Assembly: GCF_036898095.1 (NCBI RefSeq)
Contig: NC_090736.1
Span: forward strand, 11,142,976 to 11,206,975
DNA length: 64,000 nucleotides
Direction: 5' to 3'
Origin: Palaemon carinicauda
Taxonomy: Eukaryota; Arthropoda; Malacostraca; Decapoda; Palaemonidae
Of the stretch, positions 22,785 to 34,619 are shown piece after piece (the first letter of the stretch is position 1; every line of letters starts with the position of its first letter). A program made the position numbers and the translations under genes. Below the pieces are notes generated by a model. The model saw only the letters and a list, made by a program, of their open reading frames with translations. It had not been told where the DNA came from and made no database searches.

Positions 22785-25017
22785 CTATTCTGGGGGCTGA
22801 TCGTCTTGTTGTTCAGCAACGTCCTCATCAGAGGGTTCCTCATCCGAAAACTGATGAGGAAACGGCAACGGAGTGGGCAACGTCTGGCTCGCTGAGTCCG
22901 GTCGCACTGGTGCATGCGTGACGGAGCCGGACGCAACATCATGGAACTGCTGCACAGTCTGTGAACTGTCAACAACCATGGGTGCGCGAGGAAGCACAGC
23001 GTCAACCCGAGACTGTCTAGACCGTCTGGGTTGTGCAGTCAACACCCTACCGGGTTGCTGAGGTTGACGCACTGCGTCAAAACAAGTCACCTCTGCTGGT
23101 TGTTGAATGTCCTGAACGTCAACAACCACCTCCGAGCGTCGCTTAACGTCAACGTGCGGCTGGCAACCCACACTGGGTCGCATCGGTGGAGGAACCACCT
23201 CAACTGGCAGACGTGAGTAGGTTACCTCAGCGTCAACAGGGCGCACAACCGACCGGTTGGAAGGTTGTTGGCCAGAAGGTTCGGTAGCAACCTTCTCCGC
23301 AGTAAAGTCCTCTATCAAGGACGCAAGCTTGGACTGCATGTCTTGCAGCAAAGCCCATTTAGGGTCTACGGGAGCAGGTGCGGCAACAGACGGGGTTAGC
23401 GACTGAGGAGGTACCGCTTACCATCCCTGAAAGCCTTGTTATGCATGACATAATTGTACAGCAAAACTTCAAAGGCTCGCTGTGAAGTTGACCTGTAAAA
23501 ACTTGGAGCGTCTCCTGGCCAGGCGCCAGGGAGAGTCTACGAGAATTGAGAAGTCTATCTGGGCAGAGGCATGAACTCCCAAGTCGAGAACTTCTCTCGT
23601 GTCATATCAGACTCTCGCTCTATAAACCAGTTTAAAAGAAGGGAAAGCAAAGGCTGTATCCCCCAAACTCCTCCTGGTGAAAAACCAGTCGCCTAGCCAA
23701 CGTAAAGCTCTCTAGGAGAGCGAGAGAGCACTAGCTTAAAAACAACGGCTTCGAAGTAGCTAGGCCTAGTGTAAGCTCTGACGTTTAGGCGAACGAGGAG
23801 CAGCAGTTACAAAAAGATCCGGACAAAGATCCTTAAAAAAAAATCATCATGATTTAATTAAAGTCCATAGGGGGCTAAGCAGCTTAGGCTCCTCTCCATC
23901 TGACAGAGTCCTCAAGGGAATATCAGTAGGAGGGGGAACAGCAACTTCCTCATCTACAGAAACCTTGTCCGATAAAAGCTGAGTCTCAAGCAAGGGAGAG
24001 ACCTACCGTGGTGGCAATGCTTTACAAGCAGAGTCCACACTCACTGGTGCATTAGTAGCGGACCAGAACGCAACGTCATGTAACTGCTTGACAGTCTGTG
24101 AACTGTCAACAACTGAACTGTCAACCACAACAGGTGTGTGAGGACGCACAGCGTCCACTCGAGACTGCTTTGACTGCCTAGACTGAGCAGTCAAAACAAC
24201 TCTAGAATGCGGAGGTTGACGCACAGCGTCAAAACAAGTCAACTCCGATTGTTAGTGAACGTCTTGAACGTCAACAGGAGCATCAGCAAGTGGCCTAACG
24301 TCCAAATGCGGCTGAAAAACCACACGAGACCGCATCGAGTGTGGTTCTAACAACCTGACTGACGTGACTAAGCTACGCCAACGTCAACAGTAAGCACAAA
24401 GGAACGTTAGGTTGGCTGAAAGCCAGGATATCGATGAGATAAACGGCTAGACTCAACGGACTAATCGGCAGAATAGTCATCCATAAGGGAGGCAAGCATA
24501 TACTGCATGTCTTGCCATACAACCCATTAAGGATCAACGGAAATGGTTGTGGTAAGAGACGAGAGTAACGTCTGTGACCGCAACACTTTGCCAACAAAAA
24601 AAGACTCTCGGAGTCTGTGTTACGCTCTTGTTAGGCGGCGAGCAGTTATCCGATGACTGCATAGGGTCAGAGCTGTCCTAATGGTTGTAACTAGGACGCT
24701 GGACCTGTCCTGAAAGGACTGACTTTCGCTTAAGGGCTTCGAAACCTTGTGACAGGTTTCTTATGCGAAAAGCCTTCGGATGACGAGGAGAAACAACGTC
24801 TCTCTCGTCTTATGGTAGGGGAGATCTTGGTAAGATACACCCGATACCATAGAGGGAAAACGTCTGTTCGTTGATCAAGGCCTCTCGAACCCATAAGTCG
24901 TTTGACATTACTTCTCCCCTGGGCTTGGGAGCATGCAAGAGGTCCCGGACTAGGTGAACGACAGGCACGAACAGACGAACCCTCGGACGCAACACTGTAA
25001 CACTTTGCGCATATCAC
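22785..25017 (-). pseudogene. DIRS-C gag remnants with internal duplication
   Basis: Three open pieces (22785-23351, 24003-24242, 24730-25017) resemble DIRS-E gag. The 24730-25017 piece has VASEGSSVRACRSPSPGPL and GRSNVKRLMGSRG; the other two share DAVRQP, SRVDAV and VVDSSQTVQQ. The segments at about 22905-23350 and 24040-24500 are diverged direct copies of each other. Frames are broken by stops, and the N-terminal Cys motif is not found. Confidence 0.65.
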
Positions 25018-26231
25018 TTTATCACTTCGATTTTCTGTTTTGCACTTATTTCACTGAAATCGAAACTTTTACTGATTTCTACCTGAAACACGCAATTCTA
25101 CCCTTCCTTAAAAGGTAGTAATTGCGAAATCAGTCGTATAATGCAAGCTCATTAATACCAGCAAAAAACAGAAAACATATTTTAAGATAAAATAATCAGT
25201 GGCTGGGGAAGAGACTAAACACTAGTTCATATAAACTACGTTTTCAATCTCTCACCGCACATAGCCTGGGGAGGAGAATAAAAAACTAAAAAAGTTTTAT
25301 CCTTCCTCCCCGTACAGAGACTAGGGCCGAGAGTAACACGAGAACAACGTTACCCGCTTGAACGGAACGTTTTCTCTCCTCTCTCTCCCTCCGCCTCTAT
25401 CTCTCTCTCTCTTTCTCTCTTGATTTCGCACCTAAGAGAAGAGCCCAATTATATTTCGTCAAAAAAACATGTTATTTGACTAAAGGAAAAAACTGAAAGG
25501 TTTTACAAATAAAAAGTTCCTTTTAGAATTTAAAACATTTAAGCTAAGAAAGAATGAACAAAACGTCAGAATCGATTTACTCTTACTGCAAAGTGAAACC
25601 GTGATACACTCTCTCTCTATCGTAACGATAGAGCGCATGTTGAACGTCCTGAACGTCAACAACTGCGTAGCATAAATAAACTAAACGTTAGTTCATCTTT
25701 GAAAACAGTACGAAGACTATCAAAGAAATTCTTTCATAAAATATTACATTTAAAAAGTTTTAAATCCTTAGCTCTTTAAAAGCTAATTACGATATAAAGG
25801 GCTCAACGTTGATTAACTTCGGTTTCCAAGTTAGGACCGCCTACTCCCAGGAAAGGTCGCATATAAACAAAACATTAAAATTTATTTTTATATGTTTATA
25901 ATAAATGGAAAGTTAATCGAAGAGGCCTAATAAAGGCTGAGAGATATAAAAAAATATAGAGGAAAATCTATAAATAATTTCTAACGTGATAAGATAATTA
26001 CTAAAAGCCTAAACACACTTCCGTCTAAGGGAAGGGTCGGCCATTTAAAAGTGAAAGAAAGTCCATACTCTCTTTGTCACCATAATTAAATCTATCCAAA
26101 ACGAGTTCAAGATTTAAGAAGAAGATAAAACACCTGCATAGCGAAAGCTCAAAACTAGAATATAGTACTTCACCAAATAGATGTGAAAAACTCCAGTTTA
26201 GCAACAGCGAGTAAGTACGTCTTGTCGATAG
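25018..26231 (-). other. DIRS-C leader, non-coding
   Basis: AT-rich, no supported gene. Contains a CT-rich tract at about 25375-25422 and a fragment near 25630-25670 repeating the GAACGTCCTGAACGTCAAC motif of the gag duplications. Confidence 0.5.
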
Positions 26232-26410
26232 CTCGACAGAGAGAAAATTGAGTCTTTGTTTACATTGAGTACTGGGTATCTGGACGACAGATGGCGCTGT
26301 TGGGCACACCCGCAACCTGTGTAGCGATCGCTGGCGAGTTTTTACCGTAGAGTTGTCTGTCGGGCAACAGAGTTGCAGCTATATAATCACCGGCTAAGTT
26401 AAATATTGAA
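26232..26410 (-). repeat. 5' ITR of DIRS-C
   Basis: Reverse complement of 19948-20098, ending in the tip CCGGCTAAGTTAAATATTG followed by an A-run and a (TA)n array. Confidence 0.85.
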
Positions 26411-26412
26411 AA

Positions 26413-26469
<57 letters not shown>

Positions 26470-26512
26470 AATATATATATACATATATATATTTACATAT
26501 ATACATATATAC

Positions 26513-26597
<85 letters not shown>

Positions 26598-26630
26598 TAT
26601 ATACAGTATATACATATATATATACATATA

Positions 26631-26725
<95 letters not shown>

Positions 26726-26756
26726 TGTATACATACTGTATATACACAAAGACAAA
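26411..26756. repeat. (TA)n array right of DIRS-C
   Basis: Poly(A) then TA repeats with TACATATA and TTTATATA interruptions to about 26745. It separates the 5' tip of DIRS-C from a solo ITR of the DIRS-F family. Confidence 0.95.
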
Positions 26757-27010
26757 AATTAATGGCAGTCCAAAATATGCGAGGAGGAAAAGTGGATACA
26801 ACCGGTTTCCATCCGAGCCAAAAGTAAAATGAGCTAAATCACCGGTGTGTGAGTGTGAGTGGGAGCAGTAGCAAGCTACCACCCCTACCCCCCACTTACT
26901 AGTGGTATGGGTAGTTAACCCTCACTAAATTTTAATGGCTCGTCATTTCAGTTTCGCAGAAAGTAATACCCCTAAATAAATAGCGTAGGTTTGTATTCCA
27001 CTTACGGAAC
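26757..27010 (-). repeat. Solo or fragment 5' ITR of the DIRS-F family
   Basis: Matches 50050-50285 in order: ATGGCAGTC, CGAGCCAAAAGTAAA, ATCACCGGTGTGTG, TAGCAAGCTACC, ACTAGTGG, TTAATGGCTCGTCAT, AATAGCGTAGGTTTGTATTC and GGAACAAAT. No coding sequence of that family adjoins it. Confidence 0.75.
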
Positions 27011-27113
27011 AAATCCTCTTGGGTCTGTCACAAACTCTTGTCGTAGCTTATCAACCTATTTTGCCATATGTTCTACTAAACAAAGCCAAATCTTTTCAAT
27101 CGTTCATAAGGGT

Positions 27114-27490
27114 TATTATTATTATTTGCTAAGCTACAACCCTAGTTGGAAAAGCAGGATGCTATAAGACCAGGGGGTCCAACAGAGAAAATAGCTCATT
27201 GAAGAAAGGAAACTAAAAAAAATAGAATATTAAAATAAATATCTCCTATATAAACAATAAAAACTTAACCAAAATAAGAGGAAGAGAATTAAGATAGAAT
27301 AGTGTGCCCGAGTGCACCCTCAAGCAAGAGAACTCTAACCCAAGACAGTGGAAGACCATGGTACAGAGGCTATGGCACTACCCAAGATTAGAGACCAATG
27401 GTTTGATTTTGGAGTGTCCTTCTCCTAAACGAGCTGCTTACCATAGCTAAAGAGTCTCTTTTACCCTTAGGTAACAAAGACACCTGTTAT
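27114..27490 (+). repeat. Dispersed repeat beginning with ATT triplets
   Basis: Starts TTATTATTATTATTTGCTAA, then GCTACAACCCTAGTTGGAAA and GACAGTGGAAGACCATGG. From memory it resembles an abundant interspersed repeat of palaemonid prawns; I could not check this. No ORF. Confidence 0.45.
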
Positions 27491-27519
27491 GAACAAATGC
27501 CTTCAAAAACTTTCAACAA

Positions 27520-28235
27520 TCAATTTCTATCTTTGTCTCCTTTTTATAGTATCCCAAGTATCATTTGATATCCATGATTTTCTTGTAACTGCATGTCCCA
27601 AAACATCCCTACCAACTACTGATATAATATCACATCATTCTTCATTAATTGTCAGCTCTTTGTCTCTTAAAGTCTCTAAGACTGCAAATCGATTCCTACA
27701 TTCAATTGTAAAGGTTTCTCTGTGCTCATCTTCTAGAAGCTTAGTTGTATCAAACCTAGGTGCTTTCAGTTTTAAATTCAGTGTGACAATGAGGAGCTGG
27801 TGATCACTACCAATATCTGCACCTCTACGGCTTCCTACATTTCTCAGAGTCCTCCTTATCTCTTTATTAATGGCTATGTGATCTAATTGATTTTTGTAAT
27901 TGCCACAGGGTGAAGTCCATGTATAGTTGTGGACGTCTTTGTGCTGGAAAAAAGTACAGTATCTCCAATAACAAGATTCTTGAACAAAAATTATAAAATG
28001 TGCCCCATTTTCATTTCCAACTTTGTCAAGACCCTTAACACTCAATCACATTCACATTCTTTATAATCTGATTATTCCTTCCAACTTTAGCATTGAAGTC
28101 ACCAATCACAATTTTCATATCTCTCTCTGGGATCTCATCTATTACATTCTGCAGTTCTTCGTAGTATTCATACTTCTTTACTTCAAGGGAATCATTTGTT
28201 GGTGCATAGCAAACTATAATACCTATATGTTTCAC
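27520..28235 (-). pseudogene. RTE-type LINE endonuclease domain, frameshifted
   Basis: Endonuclease/exonuclease/phosphatase fold motifs are visible: IIVCYAPTND, VIGDFNAKVG, TWTSP, NQLDHIAI and RRGADIGSDHQLL. These carry the Asn, Asp and His residues of the family. The layout is that of RTE-clade LINE endonucleases, related to craniofacial development protein 2-like proteins. A frameshift lies near 28040 and another near 27640, after which VVGRDVLGHAVTRKSW still matches the linker toward RT. RT itself is not adjacent. Confidence 0.75.
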
Positions 28236-29929
28236 TTAGGTCCAAGATATCCAAACTATATTTCATAAATGTATTGTCCACTTGCTGTAACTTCCCAATA
28301 TGATACCTTGTTCTACCATTCCAATTACCAATTTTCTATTTTTCTTTATTAATTAAAAACCGGAAGATTCTTAGCACCCGATATGCATGAAACTGGGGAC
28401 CCTTTTGTCATTTTTGCTTTCAATAGTCTGACTAAATCCATAGAAGATTCATTGGCTAAATTCATCAAAGGATAACCAGTTCATTGTGATGCGCAGTGCC
28501 TATCTAACGCAAGTGACCTCTATTGGTCCATATTAATTCCAGTAAGATCATCCACCAGGCATCAGGAGTAGAAGCCGAAGAGACAGCTTGTCTCTCGCCT
28601 TAAACCCAATCCGTCACTCTGATGCAGGTGACTTCATCGAGATTTATCCTACCACTACTGAAAAAAATATGATAATAAAAAATTACTGTTTAAAGGTTTA
28701 AGGGACACTTACAAATGGCCAAGGAAAGCGACAGTGACAATGCCCTAACAGGACAATGCAATGCCCTAGAGACTGACCATATATGCATATGATCAGCACC
28801 CAAGCCCACTCTCAACTCTAGCTCAGACCAGGTAATGGTTGCTGATGACTCAGCAAGTAAATCTATTGGCTACACCAAAAACTTCTCCATCCTTATTTCA
28901 CAAGAATGGTGAGGTTGCAGGCAATACAAGAAACTATCAAAGTTTGAGTAGGACTGTTTTCTGTCTGGCAGATTGCCAGGCAGGAAAGTTTCCAAAACCC
29001 TTTACCATTTACTATGCTCTGCACAGTAAAACCTGTGACGCCTGATACAACCTTTAGTCGTTGCAGGTAGTAAAATCCTGTGGCATGATGTAATCCTTGA
29101 TGAACTACGTCTTAAGGACTGTGTTCATTGAATGTGAAGTGTACACTACACACAGTAGTGTACATGAACTGTACTGTACATTAAAAATTTCTTGCATAAC
29201 ACATGGTGCAAAGACCAGGGGCAAAAAAGCGCGGGGAGTTTGAAAACGTCGAGGTGCGTGTAGCATGTACTAATAGAGTAAGGGAAACTTTATTTGAATA
29301 TTATACAGATCTCTGAACCGCGAATAACAGAAACCGCAAAGACTGAACTCGCACAGACCAAGGGCCATTTGTGCTAAATCAAGTCAAAGCTGAAGGGCAC
29401 TGCATCTCAGTGAGAGACTGACAACTATTGACAAACAGCATATACCAAGATTTGTTGACCAAGGAACGACTTTCAGTATGTACTCATCTTTTCCCTCACC
29501 AAGTTGAAAGATAGAGGGTATTCGTGAAGGAAAGGAAGCGATAGGCGAGGCATCTACTCCAATCATTTGTGTGCATGCTCATTCTTGTGACACCATAGGT
29601 AGCTGATGTGTAAGCATTTGTAACACATGCTGATACAAATCTTTGGGGAAGGAATGTTCCTGCTTAAGTATTATCTTGCTTCACGAAATTCACTGGCGAA
29701 TGTAGAACTACTGTATAAAGTTTCTTGCCTTATTAGAAAGGCAAATGTGAGCTCTCATTAAAGGGCATCATTCTAGATGCATGTGAGCCCTCACTACAGA
29801 AAACGTACCTATCTAGAAAAGAGCATGAGAACAGTAAAGTGTTTTCGATCTTGAGATCGCATACCAGCAGTAGAGCGTACTTGAGCACAAAGAGGTATCG
29901 CATCAATATCCAATGTGTGCGATCACAAA
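28236..29929. other. No gene recognised
   Basis: Unique-looking or strongly decayed sequence. Short ORFs of 60-75 codons only, without domains, convincing splice signals or repeat structure. If the VIT-domain gene continues to lower coordinates, this would be intron. Confidence 0.4.
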
Positions 29930-30600
29930 GGAGAGAGTCAGAAGTACTCGTGATCTGCATGTCAACAAGTGAGTGCGTTTGCCTGCGAATAGATAGGTGC
30001 TAGCAAGCATGTAAATGCTTTAAGTCCAATAAAGGAGTGCAAATAGAGGCGCACACCCTCTTTGGGGAGTACATGAGAAGTATATGAGCATGTGAATACT
30101 ATAAACACAATGAATGAGAGCACTTGCATGGACGAGTGAGGTTAAGCGATCGTAAACATGTGAGGTGGCGCTCCCATAGAAGTGAGCAATCACAAACAGG
30201 TGAGGTGAACTCCAGTAGGGGTATGATTGTAAGCAGGTGGAACTCCTGTAGATGTATGCAATCCCTAACAGGTGAGGGGGTGCTCTTTTAAGAAAATGTA
30301 ATCACAAGAAGGTGAAATAGCACTCAAGTAGTAGCTCCTGATCAGGCACAGGAGAGGTGGTGCGCCTGTAGGAATCACGATCGCAAATGTGAGATGGCAC
30401 TCATACAGTAGTGAGAGATCATGAACAGATGAGGTGGCATCTCATAAAAGTGCAAGAGAACATAGTAGCACTTTAATGGGTTTGCTAACAAGTGAAATGG
30501 CAATCCTGTAGGAGCATGCAAACGCAAAATGGTACGATAGTGGTCTCGTATGAGCGCGCATTCGTGAACAGATAAGGTTGCACATTTTTAGAAGCTCAAG
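29930..30600. repeat. Diverged minisatellite, unit about 50-60 bases
   Basis: Variants of AACAGGTGAGGTGGCACTC and a following GTGAGCAATC-like block recur irregularly (about 30148, 30190, 30262, 30300, 30350, 30420, 30480). The units are too diverged to align by eye with a fixed length. Confidence 0.55.
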
Positions 30601-30759
30601 AGCATATAGTAGCATGCTAATACATAGTAACACGCTAATGTGCATGAACAAATTAGCACATAATCTCGTTGTCTCCTTCTTCATCCTCGGTGAACGATTG
30701 GGCTACACTGAGATGAGATGAGAAACAGTAGGAGTCACATATATGTACATACATATACC

Positions 30760-31002
30760 ATGGCACTTCCCCCAATTTTGGGGGGTAGCCGACATCAAAA
30801 AAGAAACAAAAACAAAAAGGGGACCTCTACTCTCTACGTTCCTCCCAGCCTAACAAGGGACTCAACCAAGTTCAGCTGGTACTGCTAGGGTGTCACAGCC
30901 CACCCTCCCACATTATCCACCACAGATGAAGCTTCATAATGCTGAATCCCCTACTGCTGCTACCTCCGCGGTCATCTAAGGCATCGGAGGAAGCAGCAGG
31001 GC
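30760..31002 (-). other. 3' untranslated tail of the LINE
   Basis: Lies directly downstream of the RT ORF on the minus strand and has no ORF. Blocks such as GGAAGCAGCAGGGCC belong to the same element by position. The far edge near 30760 is inferred from the change to CATATA-rich sequence. Confidence 0.5.
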
Positions 31003-32589
31003 CTACCGGAACTGCGTCACAATCGCTCGCCATTCATTCCTATTTCTAGCACGCTCTCTTGCCTCGCTCACATCTATCCTCCTATCACCCAGAGCTTCCT
31101 TCACTCCATCCATCCACCCAAACCTTGGCCTTCCTCTAGTACTTCTCCCATCAACTCTTGCATTCATCACCTTCTTTAGCAGACATCCATTTTCCATTCT
31201 CTCAACATGGCCAAACCACCTCAACACATTCATATCCACTCTAGCTGCTAACTCATTTCTTACACCCGTTCTCACTCTCACCACTTCGTTCCTAACCCTA
31301 TCTACTCGAGATACACCAGCCATACTCCTTAGACACTTCATCTCAAACACATTCAATTTCTGTCTCTCCATCACTTTCATTCCCCACAACTCCGATCCAT
31401 ACATCACAGTTGGTACAATCACTTTCTCATATAGAACTCTCTTTACATTCATGCCCAACCCTCTATTTTTTACTACTCCCTTAACTGCCCCCAACACTTT
31501 GCAACCTTCATTCACTCTCTGACGTACATCTGCTTCCACTCCACCATTTGCTGCAACAACAGACCCCAAGTACTTAAACTGATCCACCTCCTCAAGTAAC
31601 TCTCCATTCAACATGACATTCAACCTTGCACCACCTTCCCTTCTCGTACATCTCATAACCTTACTCTTACCCACATTGACTCTCAACATCCTTCTCTCAC
31701 ACACTCTTCCAAATTCTGTCACTAATCGGCCAAGCTTCTCTTCTGTGTCTGCAACCAGTACAGTATCATCCGCAAACAACAACTGATTTACCTCCCATTC
31801 ATGGTCATTCTCGTCTACCAGTTTTAATCCTCGTCCAAGCACTCGAGCATTCACCTCTCTCACCACTCCATCAACATACAAGTTAAACAACCACGGCGAC
31901 ATCACACATCCCTGTCTCAGCCCCACTCTCACCAGAAACCAATCACTCACTTCATTTCCTATCCTAACACATGCTTTACTACCTTTGTAGAAACTTTTCA
32001 CAACTTGCAACAACCTTCCACCAACTCCATATAACCTCATCACATTCCACATTGCTTCCCTATCAACTCTATCATACGCTTTCTCCAGATCCATAAACAC
32101 AACATACACCTCCTTACCTTTTGCTAAATATTTCTCGATAATCTGCCTAACTGTAAAAATCTGATTCATACAACCCCTACCTCTTCTAAAACCACCCTTT
32201 ATTTCCAAGATTGCATTCTCTGTTTTATCCTTGATCCTATTAATCAATACTCTACCATACACTTTTCCAACTACGCTTAACAAACTAATACCTCTTGAAT
32301 TACAACACTCATGCACATCTCCCTTACCCTTATATAGTGGTACAATACATACACAAACCCAATCTACTGGTACCATTGACAACACAAAACACATATTAAA
32401 CAATCTCACCAACCATTCAAGTACAGTCACACCCCCCTCCTTCAACATCTCAGCTCTCACACCATCCATACCAGATGCTTTTTCTACTCTCGTTTCATCT
32501 AGTGCTCTCCTCACTTCATCTATTGTAATCTCTCTCTCATTCTCATCTCCAATCAATCTGTCTAAAAGAACTAATCCTCCTCCCCCCAA
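31003..32589 (-). CDS. Non-LTR retrotransposon reverse transcriptase, 5'-truncated
   Basis: 528 open codons with RT motifs in order: KASGMDGVRAEML, VCIVPLYKGKGD, SRGISLLSVVGKVYGRVLI, GGFRRGRGCMNQIFTVRQ, VVFMDLEKAYDRVDR (motif A), GLRQGCVMSPWLFNLYVDG (motif B), NQLLFADDTVLVADTEEK (motif C with FADD) and FKYLGSVV. The C-terminal part ends with NVLRWFGHVERM and GRPRFGWMDGVKEAL. This is the RT half of a LINE ORF2. The endonuclease is missing: the element stops at about 32590 next to CCCCCCAAAAAAAA, so it is 5'-truncated. The frame is intact. I did not settle the clade. Confidence 0.88.
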   Translation of the reverse strand: MGGGGLVLLDRLIGDENEREITIDEVRRALDETRVEKASGMDGVRAEMLKEGGVTVLEWLVRLFNMCFVLSMVPVDWVCVCIVPLYKGKGDVHECCNSRGISLLSVVGKVYGRVLINRIKDKTENAILEIKGGFRRGRGCMNQIFTVRQIIEKYLAKGKEVYVVFMDLEKAYDRVDREAMWNVMRLYGVGGRLLQVVKSFYKGSKACVRIGNEVSDWFLVRVGLRQGCVMSPWLFNLYVDGVVREVNARVLGRGLKLVDENDHEWEVNQLLFADDTVLVADTEEKLGRLVTEFGRVCERRMLRVNVGKSKVMRCTRREGGARLNVMLNGELLEEVDQFKYLGSVVAANGGVEADVRQRVNEGCKVLGAVKGVVKNRGLGMNVKRVLYEKVIVPTVMYGSELWGMKVMERQKLNVFEMKCLRSMAGVSRVDRVRNEVVRVRTGVRNELAARVDMNVLRWFGHVERMENGCLLKKVMNARVDGRSTRGRPRFGWMDGVKEALGDRRIDVSEARERARNRNEWRAIVTQFR

Positions 32590-32599
32590 AAAAAAGGTG

Positions 32600-33160
32600 A
32601 AAAGAAGGGCAACGTCCTATTTTCATCCAACCGGCAGTATGCTATAAGACAAGAGTGCAGCAGAGGTGAGGGAATAATTTAAAATTCTCCTCCTATCGAC
32701 GGTGTGCAAAGATGTTTTATTCCTCAGTTACAGTGACTCCATCACCCCTAGATCACACTAGCGATATAAAACAATAGCAACAGGAATGCTGTTAACAGGA
32801 ACCAAAAGTGTACAGTATATCGGCAAGTTACACAGAAACTGTCAGGCAGCTATGGTTATCTGGAAAACTGCAAAAGATTTCGTCTTTGTTAAAGTTCCTC
32901 GCACACAATAAACAGCTAACCATAAACTAGAAGAAAAAACAAAAATTAAAACACCCAGTTAACGGTGCCATATTGGTTTTTACTCTCGTACAGCTGAAAA
33001 CAAAGTGGGTACTGAGTGTACTAGCTTGGGGTGGGACTTCCCTGCTACCCACCAATAACTACTGACACTTCACTATAGATTTTAACAGCAGAGTTGCACT
33101 GAAAACATATAGCAATTAAAGGTCGAAGGTTTGTATTCATGTAAGAATAAAAAAAGTGTT
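32600..33160 (-). repeat. Relic of a DIRS-F-like 5' end
   Basis: GTCCTATTTTCATCCAAC near 32612 matches GTCCTATTTTCATTCCAC near 39883. Further on, GACTTCCCTGCTACCC and AATTAAAGGTCGAAGGTTTG resemble the outer parts of DIRS-F-type 5' ITRs at 26.9 and 40.1 kb. Strongly decayed, no coding. Confidence 0.4.
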
Positions 33161-33204
33161 TTGCATATTGTAGAATACACTTAGAAAATTGCTTTTTGTC
33201 TTAC

Positions 33205-33323
33205 CGTAAGAGCTTTATCTGTGTCATTATGATATGTCAGAGAGGCATCTACTCTGGCAGTAAATCCTCGAATTGTAACTTCAATATCAACTGCCTTCAG
33301 AGTTACAGCATAGACTTCACGTG
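33205..33323 (-). CDS. Internal coding exon of a VIT-domain (VWA5A-like) gene
   Basis: 119-base exon between a 3' splice site (TTTGTACAG, then CACGTG) and a 5' splice site (ACG then GTAAGAC). It reads REVYAVTLKAVDIEV, RGFTARVDASLTYHNDTDK, which fits the start of the VIT domain of von Willebrand factor A domain-containing 5A-type proteins (pattern VPLK-V-V-V-GF-A-V-A-LTY-N). It begins with two bases that complete a codon begun by the exon at 40432-40508 and ends on a codon boundary. Inter-alpha-trypsin inhibitor heavy chains and PARP4 share the VIT fold, so the exact paralogue is open. The next exon was not found in the window. Confidence 0.68.
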
Positions 33324-34619
33324 CTGTACAAATGAGCAAAATTAAATGAGTACTGTATCTGTATAATGGTGAGTGGTATATAAAATGCAATTGCTTTTGA
33401 CTTCAAAACTACCACAAATCTACTTACAGTTTAATCATTTTTCAATCTAAGGGAATAAGTACTTGTTATAAAAATACTAAAATATATACATATGCCCTAC
33501 CAATAACTACAAATAAACTAGAATTTATTTTATTTCGATCAATGAATTAACCAGTATCATAAATGCCTATAACTAGTAACAAAAATTTTACCTAAGATTC
33601 CTAATATCAAAATCCATGTACATATTGTTTCTTCAAAAATCTATCTCATGACTCAATATGACAGCTCGAGTTACAAAGTTAGAGCACTCACAAGCAAAGA
33701 CGTTAAATTGGTAACCTTTGTTATAGATTACAATGAAGACCACTTATAATATAAATTTCAATTACAACTACAAATAGTCATCAATGACAAATGCTACTAT
33801 AAGGCCACTGTATAGTATTTAAAAATTAATCTACCAAAATTTAGTAGGTAAATTTTTTCCCTCTTTACTTATAAAAATTAAAACCACCTGATGTAAATGT
33901 CCATTTTCAGTACTTTAACCAAAGATGCAATATCTGTACAGACAAAGGTTTATAAAAATAAGATTTCCAGTCAAATATAGATATGAAATTTCTTCTGGAG
34001 GTAAAAAAAAAAATACCCATAACACAGTTCATAAATGATAAAAAAATCACAAAATTTTAAGTAATTTATATTATTCCTAGCTTAACCAACCTGAGACCTT
34101 TAATAAGAATATGACCTTGCAGCTACACCTCACAGATTAACACGTTGATGTGGCCCCTAATGGGGGCCTCTCATTGGAGACTCAAGGACAAGTATAGCAA
34201 GCAGACTTACTTTCGGGTTGCTGATCCCTATCCCGCTACACTACATTTAAGTACGGTACTGTAGGTGGTCTCAGGAAATTACTATGATGTCTAAGAACCA
34301 CCCCTTGTTTTGGTTTTGGTTGAACCCTATGAGGAACCCTATGAGGAATTGAGATCTTCGGGAAAGTTATATCTGTATGAGGACATTTGCAGTACTTTAA
34401 ACAAAGTTAAGATACACTATCATTACTGTACTACTGAATTTTACGGTTGAGGAATGGGTTAAATTTAAATGAGTAAGATAAGAAAAATCAAAAAAAGTAC
34501 TTTTTCAAAGTAAAATTTATGAAAATAAACTAATTGTCCTATAATGGGGAGAAAGGAAACTGCTGTAAAATACAAGACCTTAAACATAAAAACTAAACTG
34601 TACTAAAGGACCTTCACAA

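Larger units (their letters stand above)
19907..26410 (-). mobile_element. DIRS-C retrotransposon, minus strand, clade 2, RT core deleted
   Basis: Bounded by ITRs (about 19907-20098 and 26232-26410). ICR at 20146-20236, recombinase 20655-21476, MT-like domain 21554-22181, RT connection and RNase H 22205-22758, gag remnants 22785-25017 and a non-coding leader to 26231. The RT fingers and palm are missing and gag is partly duplicated. (TA)n arrays abut both ends. Closest relative in the window is DIRS-E. Confidence 0.8.
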
